A stretch of 64,000 nucleotides of DNA. Source: Rhabdaerophilum sp. SD176. Its GTDB lineage: Bacteria; Pseudomonadota; Alphaproteobacteria; Rhizobiales; Beijerinckiaceae. The stretch's first letter is position 1, and each line of letters starts with the position of its first letter. The notes beneath the pieces are model-generated. The model did no database searches. It was not told the origin of the DNA and saw only the letters and a list, made by a program, of their open reading frames with translations. A program made the position numbers and the translations under genes. The stretch covers positions 124,001 through 188,000 of the forward strand of contig NZ_JARJNS010000005.1 of NCBI RefSeq assembly GCF_030143245.1, in the 5' to 3' direction. Below, piece after piece: positions 1 through 8,894 of the stretch.

Positions 1-339
1 AATGACGCCGCTGTACGCGAACTGAACGCCCAGTATCGTGGCAAGGACCAGCCGACCAACGTGCTTTCTTTCCCGGCGCCGCAGATCCCCGGCCAGCCGG
101 CACCGGTCCTCGGAGATATCATCCTCGCCTACGAGACCTGTCGCTCGGAAGCTGAGGCCGAGGGCAAGTCGCTGGCTGACCATGTCTCCCATCTTGTCAT
201 TCACGGCACCCTCCACCTGCTTGGCCATGACCACCAGGAGGACGAGGAGGCCGAGGCCATGGAAGCGCGCGAGATCGCGCTCCTCGCCGGCCTCGGCATC
301 GCCAATCCCTATGCCGATCGTCCGGAGGCACAGGGATGA
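1..339 (+). CDS. ybeY: Endoribonuclease YbeY, C-terminal part (5' end outside window)
   Basis: The 112 residues present are the C-terminal part of YbeY, a single-strand endoribonuclease used in 16S rRNA 3'-end maturation and ribosome quality control. The zinc-binding histidine signature HGTLHLLGHDH lies at residues 68-78 of the fragment and is complete. The segment PTNVLSFP typical of the family is at the start. The first base of the window is already in frame, so about a quarter to a third of the protein is missing upstream. The stop overlaps the start of the next gene in an ATGA, which suggests translational coupling in the usual ybeY-corC-lnt order. Confidence 0.93.
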   Translation, partial: NDAAVRELNAQYRGKDQPTNVLSFPAPQIPGQPAPVLGDIILAYETCRSEAEAEGKSLADHVSHLVIHGTLHLLGHDHQEDEEAEAMEAREIALLAGLGIANPYADRPEAQG

Positions 340-1244
340 GCCAGGAGGATCTTGATCGCAATGTCCGCGAGGGCGCCAAGGGTGACAGCTGGTTCGACCG
401 TCTGAAGGTGGCGCTCGGCCTCAAGGCGCCCGGTTCGATCCGCGATGATCTCGAGGACGCCCTCGAGGAAGGGGAGGCCGGCGACGACGATGATTTTACC
501 GTCGAGGAAAAGCGAATCCTGCGCAACCTTCTCACCGCGCGGGATATCCGCATCCAGGATGTCATGGTGCCGCGCAGCGCCATCATCGCTGTGCCGGATG
601 ACGCAACCCTCGCCGAATTGCGGGCCCTTTTCGCCTCTGCCGCGCATTCGCGGCTGCCGGTCTATACCGAGACGCTCGATGACCCGCGCGGGATGATCCA
701 TATCCGCGATATGTTCGCACGGCTTGATTCGATCCCGCTCGATGCCCGGGTGCGGGAAATCGGGCTGATCCGCCCCGTCCTGTTTGCACCCGGCTCGAAG
801 CCGGCCCTCGACCTGCTGCTCGAGATGCAGTCGAAGCGGATCCACATGGCTCTGGTCATCGATGAATACGGGGCCACGGACGGTCTTGTCTCCATGGAGG
901 ACTTGATCGAGATCATCGTCGGAGAGATCGAGGACGAGCACGATATTGCCGAGGATTCCGGCATTGAGCCCCTCGAAGGCGGCGCCATCGCGATCAACGC
1001 CTATGCCACGCTGGAGGAAGTGACGGCCCTGCTCAAGGTGCCCTTCGAGCCGATCAGCGACGAGCACGAGATCGGCACCATCGGCGGCTACGTCACGGCA
1101 TTCCTCGGGCGTGTGCCCGTCGTGGGTGAAAGCATCGCCTCCGACAATGGCTTGATCTTCACCATCCTTGACGGGGATTCCCGGAGGATCCGACGCCTTA
1201 GCATCGCTCCGGCCCCGGAAGTCGCCGACGCTGCCGGGGAATGA
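336..1244 (+). CDS. corC: CBS-domain protein of the CorC/HlyC (YbeX) family
   Basis: This 302-residue protein has an acidic N-terminal region, two CBS domains (about residues 70-195, beginning near MVPRSAIIAVP) and a C-terminal CorC_HlyC transporter-associated domain (about 205-295). It lacks membrane segments, so it is the soluble CorC/YbeX type and not the CNNM-like membrane type. Family members are linked to magnesium/cobalt homeostasis and, through ybeY-ybeX-lnt linkage, to ribosome metabolism. The old name hemolysin C is not informative. The start overlaps the ybeY stop. Confidence 0.88.
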   Translation: MSQEDLDRNVREGAKGDSWFDRLKVALGLKAPGSIRDDLEDALEEGEAGDDDDFTVEEKRILRNLLTARDIRIQDVMVPRSAIIAVPDDATLAELRALFASAAHSRLPVYTETLDDPRGMIHIRDMFARLDSIPLDARVREIGLIRPVLFAPGSKPALDLLLEMQSKRIHMALVIDEYGATDGLVSMEDLIEIIVGEIEDEHDIAEDSGIEPLEGGAIAINAYATLEEVTALLKVPFEPISDEHEIGTIGGYVTAFLGRVPVVGESIASDNGLIFTILDGDSRRIRRLSIAPAPEVADAAGE

Positions 1245-1251
1245 GTGTGAA

Positions 1252-1288
1252 AGGACTTGCCAGCGGCGCTGACGCCGTGACAAGTCCT
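1252..1288 (+). other. Nested stem-loop between corC and lnt
   Basis: AGGACTTG (1252-1259) pairs perfectly with CAAGTCCT (1281-1288), and between them CGGCG (1264-1268) pairs with CGCCG (1273-1277) around a CTGA tetraloop. No T-run follows, so it does not look like an intrinsic terminator. It could be an mRNA processing or stabilising element between the two genes. The pairing is seen directly; any function is inferred. Confidence 0.4.
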
Positions 1289-1355
1289 GTAACCATCGAA
1301 TCACCGAGAAGATCGTCCGGAATTCCGTGACGGCCCGGGAGCAGGGGGGCACAGC

Positions 1356-2999
1356 ATGGTGGACCGGGTGCAGGGCCTCTACCACGGGATCGTGCTGGCC
1401 GGCCGGCGGACCCGTTTCCTCGTCGCGCTCCTTGCGGGGCTTGTCGCTGCCCTCGCCCTGCCGCCTCTGGACCTGCTACCGGCCCTCGCATTGGCCTTTC
1501 CCGCTCTGGTCTGGTCAGTCGATGCGGTCTTTCAGGGCGAACTCGGCATCCGCAACCGCCTGATCCAGGTCTGGCTCGTTGGATGGGGATTCGGGCTTGC
1601 CTACTTCGCGGCGGGGTTGTGGTGGCTGGGCGCTGCCTTTGTTACCGGTGGGCCGCAATTCATCTGGCTGCTGCCCCTCGGTGTGCTTGGCCTGCCAGCG
1701 TTCCTCGCCCTTTTCCCGGCCTTCGGCCTGTGCCTTGCCTTCCTGCTCTGGTCCCGCGGGGCCGGGCGCATCCTCGCGCTCGCTTTCGGTCTCGGCGTTG
1801 CGGAAAACCTCAGGGGCTGGGTTCTCACCGGCTTTCCCTGGAACAGTTTCGGCCAGGCCTTCGCCAATCATATCGTGCTGGCGCAATCCGCGTCATGGAT
1901 CGGGGCGAGCGGGCTCGGCCTGCTGGCGCTGGCGCTGTTTGCTGCGCCCGCAACGCTGGCAACCGGCCTCGGCCGCAGGGGCCGCTGGGGCCCGTCCGTC
2001 CTCGCGGTCCTCGTCCTGGCCGGGATGGCGGGTTTCGGGCTGCTCCGGCTCAAGCCTACGGGCGGGCAGGGCGTCGATTTCGCCCTGCTCCCGGTGATGC
2101 CCGAGATCCGGCTCCGGATCATGCAGCCCAATATCCCGCAGGATGCAAAGACCTTCGAGACGCTCGGCCCCGATCTGCTGCGGCGCTATCTGGAATTGAG
2201 CGATGCCGCCCGCGGCGCCCATGCCACCGGCATTGCGGATGTCACCCATCTCTTCTGGCCGGAATCGCCGTTCCCCTATGTTCTGGAACGCAATCAGGAG
2301 GCGCTGGCGGCCATCGGGCGGTTCCTGCCGGCGCGCACGCATCTGATCACCGGGGCGATCCGCGCCGAGGAAACCGGCCAGGCCCAGCCCCGCTTCCGCT
2401 ATTTCAATGCGATGCAGGTCCTCGACAAGACCGGTATCATCGCGGGGTATGACAAGGTCCATCTGGTCCCGTTCGGCGAATATCTCCCTTTCGAGGATTG
2501 GTTGCGTTCGATCGGGCTGCAGCAATTCGTCTCGGTCATCGGCGGGTTCACCGCCAGCCCCGAGCGACGCCCGCTGGCCATTCCGGGCCTCCCCGCCATC
2601 CTGCCGCTGATCTGTTTCGAGGCGATCTTCCCCGGCGAGATCACCCTTCCGCCAACCGGCGAGGCAGTGATGGTTGTTGTCACGAACGACGGCTGGTTCG
2701 GGCAGACCTCCGGGCCGTACCAGCATTTCGCCCAGGCGCGGCTCCGGAGCATCGAGTTCGGCCTTCCGCTTGTGCGCGCCGCGAACAGCGGCATCTCGGC
2801 TGTGGTCGATCCGCACGGGCGCATCCTGGCGAGGATCGGCCTGGGCATCGCCGATGTGCTTGATTCTCCGTTGCCGAAGGGGCTAGCAAGCACTGTGTAT
2901 CGCCGATATGGTGAGCGCGTTTCTATCGTAATCTTGTTTTGTTTATTGCTGCTGTCGGGTTTGTCGCGGTTCAGGGATCGCAGGGATCGTTTGTCCTGA
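1356..2999 (+). CDS. lnt: Apolipoprotein N-acyltransferase
   Basis: Lnt adds the third acyl chain to the N-terminal cysteine of lipoproteins at the periplasmic face of the inner membrane. The 547-residue protein has the expected layout: several hydrophobic helices in the first 220 residues, a periplasmic carbon-nitrogen-hydrolase domain, and a last helix near residues 520-540. The catalytic triad is recognisable as Glu about 303 (WPESPFPY), Lys about 367 (DKVHLVPFGEY) and Cys about 420 (LICFEAIFP). It follows corC by 111 bp. The length is at the upper end for the family. The ATG at 1356 gives a normal first membrane helix. Confidence 0.95.
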   Translation: MVDRVQGLYHGIVLAGRRTRFLVALLAGLVAALALPPLDLLPALALAFPALVWSVDAVFQGELGIRNRLIQVWLVGWGFGLAYFAAGLWWLGAAFVTGGPQFIWLLPLGVLGLPAFLALFPAFGLCLAFLLWSRGAGRILALAFGLGVAENLRGWVLTGFPWNSFGQAFANHIVLAQSASWIGASGLGLLALALFAAPATLATGLGRRGRWGPSVLAVLVLAGMAGFGLLRLKPTGGQGVDFALLPVMPEIRLRIMQPNIPQDAKTFETLGPDLLRRYLELSDAARGAHATGIADVTHLFWPESPFPYVLERNQEALAAIGRFLPARTHLITGAIRAEETGQAQPRFRYFNAMQVLDKTGIIAGYDKVHLVPFGEYLPFEDWLRSIGLQQFVSVIGGFTASPERRPLAIPGLPAILPLICFEAIFPGEITLPPTGEAVMVVVTNDGWFGQTSGPYQHFAQARLRSIEFGLPLVRAANSGISAVVDPHGRILARIGLGIADVLDSPLPKGLASTVYRRYGERVSIVILFCLLLLSGLSRFRDRRDRLS

Positions 3000-3050
3000 T
3001 ATCCGGGAATGCATCGGTCGATGGTGGAAGAATTCCTAGTTGAGGTCACA

Positions 3051-3485
3051 ATGATGAATGACGATATCGGGATGAAGAAAGCGCCCAGCCCCGTCGATCG
3101 CTATGTCGGTAGCCGGGTCCGGATGCGCCGCATCACCGTCGGGATGAGCCAGGAGAAACTGGGCGAGGCCCTCGGCGTTACGTTCCAGCAGGTCCAGAAA
3201 TACGAGAAGGGCGCCAATCGCATCAGCGCCAGCCGCATGCAGAGCATTGCGCAGGTCCTCGGCGTGCCGGTTGCCTATTTCTTCGAGGGCTCCCCCCGTG
3301 ACGAGTCCCTGGCGATGGCGGCAGGCTTCGCCGAACCGGCCCAGTCGGAATACCGCGTCGATATCCTCTCCACGCCGGAGGGAATCGCGCTGGCCAAGGC
3401 CTTCACCTCGATCGAGGATCCCAAGGTCCGGCGGCGCGTTGTCGATCTCGTGACGACGCTGGTCGAGGGCCAGCGCAAGGGCTGA
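3051..3485 (+). CDS. XRE-family HTH regulator (PraR/PhrR-like)
   Basis: This 144-residue DNA-binding protein has a Cro/CI-type helix-turn-helix at about residues 20-75 (MSQEKLGEALGVTFQQVQKYEKG), followed by a short helical C-terminal tail. Proteins of this type sit between lnt and metK in many rhizobia. There PraR/PhrR-like members control biofilm, stress or quorum-sensing genes, so the exact role here is inferred. I chose the ATG at 3051 because TGAGG precedes it at a good distance. An in-frame ATG at 3009 would add 14 residues without a clear ribosome binding site. A palindrome lies 48 bp after the stop. Confidence 0.85.
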   Translation: MMNDDIGMKKAPSPVDRYVGSRVRMRRITVGMSQEKLGEALGVTFQQVQKYEKGANRISASRMQSIAQVLGVPVAYFFEGSPRDESLAMAAGFAEPAQSEYRVDILSTPEGIALAKAFTSIEDPKVRRRVVDLVTTLVEGQRKG

Positions 3486-3532
3486 ACCCGGTTCCGGCGC
3501 GTTCTTGTTTGCTATGTCGGCTGCATTGTTCG

Positions 3533-3556
3533 TTTTGGCGAACTCGTTCGCCAAAA
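3533..3556. promoter_or_regulatory. 24-bp inverted repeat upstream of metK
   Basis: TTTTGGCGAAC and GTTCGCCAAAA form a perfect 11-bp inverted repeat around a TC centre. It sits between the XRE gene and metK, just before a TTGACC at 3561-3566 that could be a -35 box, although I see no good -10. The symmetry and AT-rich ends look like a repressor operator, possibly for the adjacent XRE protein. No T-run follows. It does not resemble any SAM riboswitch fold I could recognise. Confidence 0.45.
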
Positions 3557-3663
3557 TGACTTGACCGGACCGGCATTCTGCGACAAGGAACGCGCCCGTC
3601 GGCCTATCCGCCCGGCCAAGCCCGGGCCATTGCTGGCCGTAACCCATCAGCAGGGAGTCGCAC

Positions 3664-4875
<1,212 letters not shown>

Positions 4876-4886
4876 TCGACATCCCC

Positions 4887-5609
4887 GTGAACCCGGCGGA
4901 TCGAGACAACTCCGATGGCGAGGGGCCTGCAAGGTCTCCTCGCCGTCAGCTTTATGGCCGCTCGAAAGGCAAGGCCCTGCGCGCGGCCCAGGCGGCGCGG
5001 ATCGAAGGCCAGCTGCCCGCGCTGACCATCCCGCTCGACAGGTTGGCCGAAGGCCCCGGTCCGCTCTTTTCGCGCCCGATGACGGAGTTCCGGCTCGAGA
5101 TCGGCTTCGGCGGTGGCGAGCATCTCGCGGCGCAGGGCCGTCAGAACCCCGGTATCGGCTATCTCGGCGTCGAACCCTTCCTCAATGGTGTTGCCAAGCT
5201 TCTGGCCGCGATCGAGGCTGATTCGCTGGATAACATCCGCCTGCTGCGCGGAGATGGCCGCGATGTGCTGGCTTCCTTGCCTGAGGCCTGCCTGACGCGG
5301 ATCGACCTGCTTTATCCCGATCCCTGGCCGAAGCGGCGCCAGCGCAAGCGCCGGATTGTCGATCCTGCCTTTCTCGATGCGGTGGTCCGCGCCCTCGCGC
5401 CCGGCGGCGAGTTCCGCTTCGCGACCGATATTGACGATTATGCCGGCTGGACTCTGGCGCGGGTCCTGCCGCGGACGGATCTCGTCTGGCTGGCGGAGAC
5501 TGCGGCAGACTGGTCGGAGCCGTGGACCAGCTGGCATCGCACCCGCTACGAGGAAAAGGCGATCCGCGAAGGCCGCGTGCCTGGCTATTTCCGGTTTCGC
5601 AAGGCCTGA
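4887..5609 (+). CDS. trmB: tRNA (guanine-N7-)-methyltransferase
   Basis: TrmB makes m7G46 in the tRNA variable loop using SAM from the upstream MetK. The SAM-binding motif LEIGFGGGEHL and the family signature LYPDPWPKRRQRKRR are present. The C-terminal WHRTRYEEKAI helix is typical. I propose the GTG at 4887, giving 240 residues. Upstream in-frame starts would overlap metK heavily, and a conserved basic segment (RRQLYGRSKGKALR) still lies inside the chosen start. No strong ribosome binding site is seen, so the exact start is uncertain. Confidence 0.9.
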   Translation: MNPADRDNSDGEGPARSPRRQLYGRSKGKALRAAQAARIEGQLPALTIPLDRLAEGPGPLFSRPMTEFRLEIGFGGGEHLAAQGRQNPGIGYLGVEPFLNGVAKLLAAIEADSLDNIRLLRGDGRDVLASLPEACLTRIDLLYPDPWPKRRQRKRRIVDPAFLDAVVRALAPGGEFRFATDIDDYAGWTLARVLPRTDLVWLAETAADWSEPWTSWHRTRYEEKAIREGRVPGYFRFRKA

Positions 5610-5706
5610 GCGGCCGGGTCTGGCGGGCCGGGCTTGCCATCGGCCGGCGGCAGAGCTATAGAAGCACAATCAATCTCAGTTTACGCGGGGTTACACGCGA
5701 AAACAG

Positions 5707-5739
5707 AGTGGGCCGGCGACGGACCCGCTCTTTTTGTTT
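5707..5739 (+). terminator. rimP leader hairpin with U-tract (terminator/attenuator)
   Basis: GAGTGGG (5707-5713) pairs with CCCGCTC (5725-5731), with one G-T wobble, and is followed by TTTTTGTTT. The hairpin lies about 25 bp ahead of rimP and downstream of trmB. Its position just ahead of the rimP-nusA operon is where transcription attenuation has been described in other bacteria. It could terminate metK-trmB transcription or control read-through into rimP-nusA. Confidence 0.65.
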
Positions 5740-5763
5740 GAGCCCCGCCAGAGGCCCGCCTGA

Positions 5764-6453
5764 ATGGACGAACTGAACGAGCCCCGGCTCATCACCGAAA
5801 ACGGCATGGCCAGCCGCGTTGGCCGGATCGTCGAGCCGATCATCCGGAGCCTCGGCTACCGGCTGGTCCGGGTGAAGATCTCGGGCCTGAACGGGTGCAC
5901 GGTGCAGATCATGGCCGAGCGTCCGGACGGGACGATGGGCGTCAATGATTGCGAGATCGTCAGCCGCGCGGTAGCGCCTGTCCTCGATGTCGAGGATCCG
6001 ATCAGCACCGCCTATCACCTCGAGATTTCCTCGCCCGGCATTGACCGCCCGCTCGTGCGGATCAGCGATTTTGCGCGCTGGATCGGCTATGATGCCCGCA
6101 TCGAGATGGCCGTTCCTGTTGATGGCCGCAAACGCTTTCGCGGCTTCATCGATGGCGTGGAGGGTGAGAAGGTCGCCATCCTGCTGCCGGATGTCCCCGA
6201 GGGCGCGGAACCCCGCCACTCGCTCGAGATCCGCGACATCCAGGAGGCCCGCCTCGTCCTGACCGATGCCGTGATCGAGGAATCGCTCCGCCGCGGCAAG
6301 GAAGCCCTTCTGGCAGACGGGATCGAAGCAGGTGACGAGGATGCGGCGGCCGAGCCGGAAATGGCCGTGCTGCCGCCGCGCGCGCCGCGTCCGGCCAAGC
6401 CCCAGAAGAAGTTCCCGGCCTCCGGGCCGAAAAAGAAAGACAAGCGCCATTGA
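5764..6453 (+). CDS. rimP: Ribosome maturation factor RimP
   Basis: RimP assists 30S subunit maturation. The N-terminal alpha/beta domain (about residues 12-90) contains SSPGIDRPL, which is diagnostic, followed by the SH3-like C-terminal domain. At 229 residues it is longer than the roughly 150-residue enterobacterial form because of a tail (about 180-229) rich in Ala, Pro and Lys that ends KKKDKRH. Such tails are usual in rhizobial RimP. It heads the rimP-nusA-ylxR-infB-rbfA-truB operon. Confidence 0.94.
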   Translation: MDELNEPRLITENGMASRVGRIVEPIIRSLGYRLVRVKISGLNGCTVQIMAERPDGTMGVNDCEIVSRAVAPVLDVEDPISTAYHLEISSPGIDRPLVRISDFARWIGYDARIEMAVPVDGRKRFRGFIDGVEGEKVAILLPDVPEGAEPRHSLEIRDIQEARLVLTDAVIEESLRRGKEALLADGIEAGDEDAAAEPEMAVLPPRAPRPAKPQKKFPASGPKKKDKRH

Positions 6454-6495
6454 GAACGGGCTTGCCCCGCTCTCCCATCCCCGACGGAGGACATG

Positions 6496-8076
6496 ATGTC
6501 AGTCAGCGCCAATCGCCTTGAGCTTCTGCAGATCGCGGATGCCGTGGCGCGCGAGAAATCGATCGACCGTGAGATTGTTCTCGGGGCGATGGAAGATGCC
6601 TACGCGAAGATCGCCCGGTCGCGCTATGGCTCGGAAACCGACATCCGCGCCGAGATCCACCCCAAGACCGGTGAGGTCCGCCTGACACGGATCATGCAGG
6701 TGGTCGACGCGGTCGAAAATGATGCCCGCGAGATCAATCTCGCCGATGCCCGCAAGAAGAGCCCGGCCGCACAGGTCGGCGATTCGCTGTCCGAGCCGCT
6801 GCCGCCGGTGGAATTCGGCCGCATGGCGGCCCAGAGCGCCAAGCAGGTCATCACGCAGAAGGTCCGTGAGGCCGAGCGCGACCGCCAGTATGACGAGTTC
6901 AAGGATCGGATCGGCGAGATCATCAACGGTGTCGTCAAGCGTGTCGAATACGGCAACGTCATTGTCGATCTCGGCAAGGGCGAGGCGGTGATCCGCCGCG
7001 ACGAGCTGATTCCGCGCGAGGTCTTCCGCCCGGGGGACCGCATCCGCTCCTACCTGTTCGATGTCCGGCGCGAGACGCGCGGCCCGCAGATCTTCCTGTC
7101 GCGCACGCATCCCATGTTCATGGCGAAGCTGTTCATGCAGGAAGTGCCGGAAATCTATGACGGCGTCATCGAGATCAAGGCTGTGGCCCGTGACCCGGGC
7201 TCGCGCGCCAAGATCGCCGTGATCAGCCGCGATTCCTCGATCGACCCCGTCGGCGCCTGCGTCGGCATGCGCGGCAGCCGCGTCCAGGCCGTCGTCCAGG
7301 AATTGCAGGGCGAGCGCGTGGATATCATCCCGTGGTCGGACAATGTCGCCACCTTCATCGTCAACGCGCTGCAGCCGGCCGAAGTGTCGAAGGTCGTCCT
7401 CGACGAGGAATCCGAGCGCATCGAGGTTGTCGTGCCGGATGACCAGCTCAGCCTTGCCATCGGGCGTCGCGGGCAGAATGTCCGTCTGGCCTCGCAGCTG
7501 ACCGGCTGGAACATCGATATCCTGACGGAAGCAGAGGAATCCGAGCGCCGCCAGAAGGAATTCGCCGAGCGTTCGAAGCTCTTCTGCGAGGCGCTCGATG
7601 TCGACGAGATGGTCGGCCAGCTCCTGGCCTCGGAAGGCTTCGCCACGATCGAGGAAATCGCCTATGTCGACCGCTCGGACGTGCTGGCCATCGAGGGTTT
7701 CGACGGCGAGACCGCCGACGAGTTGCAGAACCGCGCCCGTTCCTATCTCGAGCGGATCGAATCCGAGCGTCAGGCCCGCCGTCGTGAACTCGGCGTCGAG
7801 GATGCCTTGGGCGAGATTCCGGGCCTGACCTCGGCCATGCTGGTGGCCCTCGGCGAGAACGATGTGAAGACCGTCGAGGATCTTGCCGGTTGCGCAACCG
7901 ACGATCTTGTCGGCTGGACGGAAAAGAAGGGCGGCGAGACCACGCGCTTCACCGGTTTCCTCTCGGGCCTCGATGTCTCGCGCGACGAGGCAGAGGCCAT
8001 GATCATGGCCGCACGTGTCGCTGCCGGCTGGGTGACCGAGCAAGAGCCGGTCGAGGAGATGGCCGAAGAGGCCTGA
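6496..8076 (+). CDS. nusA: Transcription termination/antitermination factor NusA
   Basis: NusA binds RNA polymerase and modulates pausing, termination and antitermination. In order there are the polymerase-binding N-terminal domain (1-125), an S1 domain ([20 protein letters not shown]), two KH domains ([15 protein letters not shown] and [13 protein letters not shown]) and C-terminal helix-hairpin-helix acidic repeats. I preferred the second of two adjacent ATGs (6496) because GGAGG at 6486-6490 is then five bases away, and homologues begin M[10 protein letters not shown]. The length of 526 residues is normal for alphaproteobacteria. Confidence 0.95.
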   Translation: MSVSANRLELLQIADAVAREKSIDREIVLGAMEDAYAKIARSRYGSETDIRAEIHPKTGEVRLTRIMQVVDAVENDAREINLADARKKSPAAQVGDSLSEPLPPVEFGRMAAQSAKQVITQKVREAERDRQYDEFKDRIGEIINGVVKRVEYGNVIVDLGKGEAVIRRDELIPREVFRPGDRIRSYLFDVRRETRGPQIFLSRTHPMFMAKLFMQEVPEIYDGVIEIKAVARDPGSRAKIAVISRDSSIDPVGACVGMRGSRVQAVVQELQGERVDIIPWSDNVATFIVNALQPAEVSKVVLDEESERIEVVVPDDQLSLAIGRRGQNVRLASQLTGWNIDILTEAEESERRQKEFAERSKLFCEALDVDEMVGQLLASEGFATIEEIAYVDRSDVLAIEGFDGETADELQNRARSYLERIESERQARRRELGVEDALGEIPGLTSAMLVALGENDVKTVEDLAGCATDDLVGWTEKKGGETTRFTGFLSGLDVSRDEAEAMIMAARVAAGWVTEQEPVEEMAEEA

Positions 8077-8094
8077 TGCGAAGAGGCCCTGCAC

Positions 8095-8847
8095 ATGGAC
8101 GAGGCGCTGGATGACGGCCCCGACCGGAATACCCGCTCCCGCCTCTGCGCGGCGACGCGGGAAGTCCGGCCCGTAGACCAGCTCCTGCGCTTCGTTCGCG
8201 CGCCGGATGGCCTCGTGGTGCCGGATATCCGCAACCGGTTGCCCGGCCGCGGGGTCTGGATCACGGCCCGGCGGGAGACGCTGCGCCAGGCGATCGAGCG
8301 CAAGGTCTTTGCTCGGCATTTCCGCCAGCCGGTCATTGCGACGCCCGACCTGATCGACCGGACGGCAGACCTGCTCCGCGAGGATGCCCTGCAGATGCTC
8401 GCGCTCTGCAACAAGGCCGGAGCGGTGACGTCCGGCTTCGCCAAGATCGAAGGGATGCGGCCTCCCTTCCTTGCACTGGTGCAGGCGAAGGACGGTTCCG
8501 AAGCCGAGAAGCTGCGGCTCCAGGGGCTCTGCAGGGGCCGCGGACCCCGCAGGAGCGACCCAAAAGTGATTCATGCCTTTGCTTCCGACGAATTAGGTCT
8601 GTCCATAGGGCGTGAACATGTGATACATGCGGCGCTCTCGGTTCATGATGCAGCTTCCGTTTTTCTCGAAAGGGCGCTGAGGTTCGTTGAATTTCAGGCG
8701 CATGGCCCGGCGGTTCCGCAAGCGGTTCCGGATGCCGGCCGTCACGGCGTTCCGGCATCTCCCTTGCAGGATGAAGGCGGCGCCACGCCGGATCCCAGTT
8801 CGCTGGGTGCATCAAGCGGAACCGGGAACCCGCCGGCCCGGGGATGA
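8095..8847 (+). CDS. ylxR: YlxR-family RNA-binding protein with L7Ae-like extension
   Basis: The first 95 residues are a YlxR (DUF448) domain, with [15 protein letters not shown] and [13 protein letters not shown] segment resembling an L7Ae-type RNA-binding domain follows (about 100-190, including [17 protein letters not shown]). Alphaproteobacterial versions of this nusA-infB operon protein usually have this two-part structure. The final 60 residues are low-complexity, rich in Pro, Gly and Ala. It lies 18 bp after nusA, and its stop overlaps an ATG that could also start infB. Its role in ribosome or RNA metabolism is inferred from fold and context. Confidence 0.88.
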   Translation: MDEALDDGPDRNTRSRLCAATREVRPVDQLLRFVRAPDGLVVPDIRNRLPGRGVWITARRETLRQAIERKVFARHFRQPVIATPDLIDRTADLLREDALQMLALCNKAGAVTSGFAKIEGMRPPFLALVQAKDGSEAEKLRLQGLCRGRGPRRSDPKVIHAFASDELGLSIGREHVIHAALSVHDAASVFLERALRFVEFQAHGPAVPQAVPDAGRHGVPASPLQDEGGATPDPSSLGASSGTGNPPARG

Positions 8848-8894
8848 CCCGGGCAGGCAAAACCACAGATCGATCGTCGAGGATTGCGACACGA

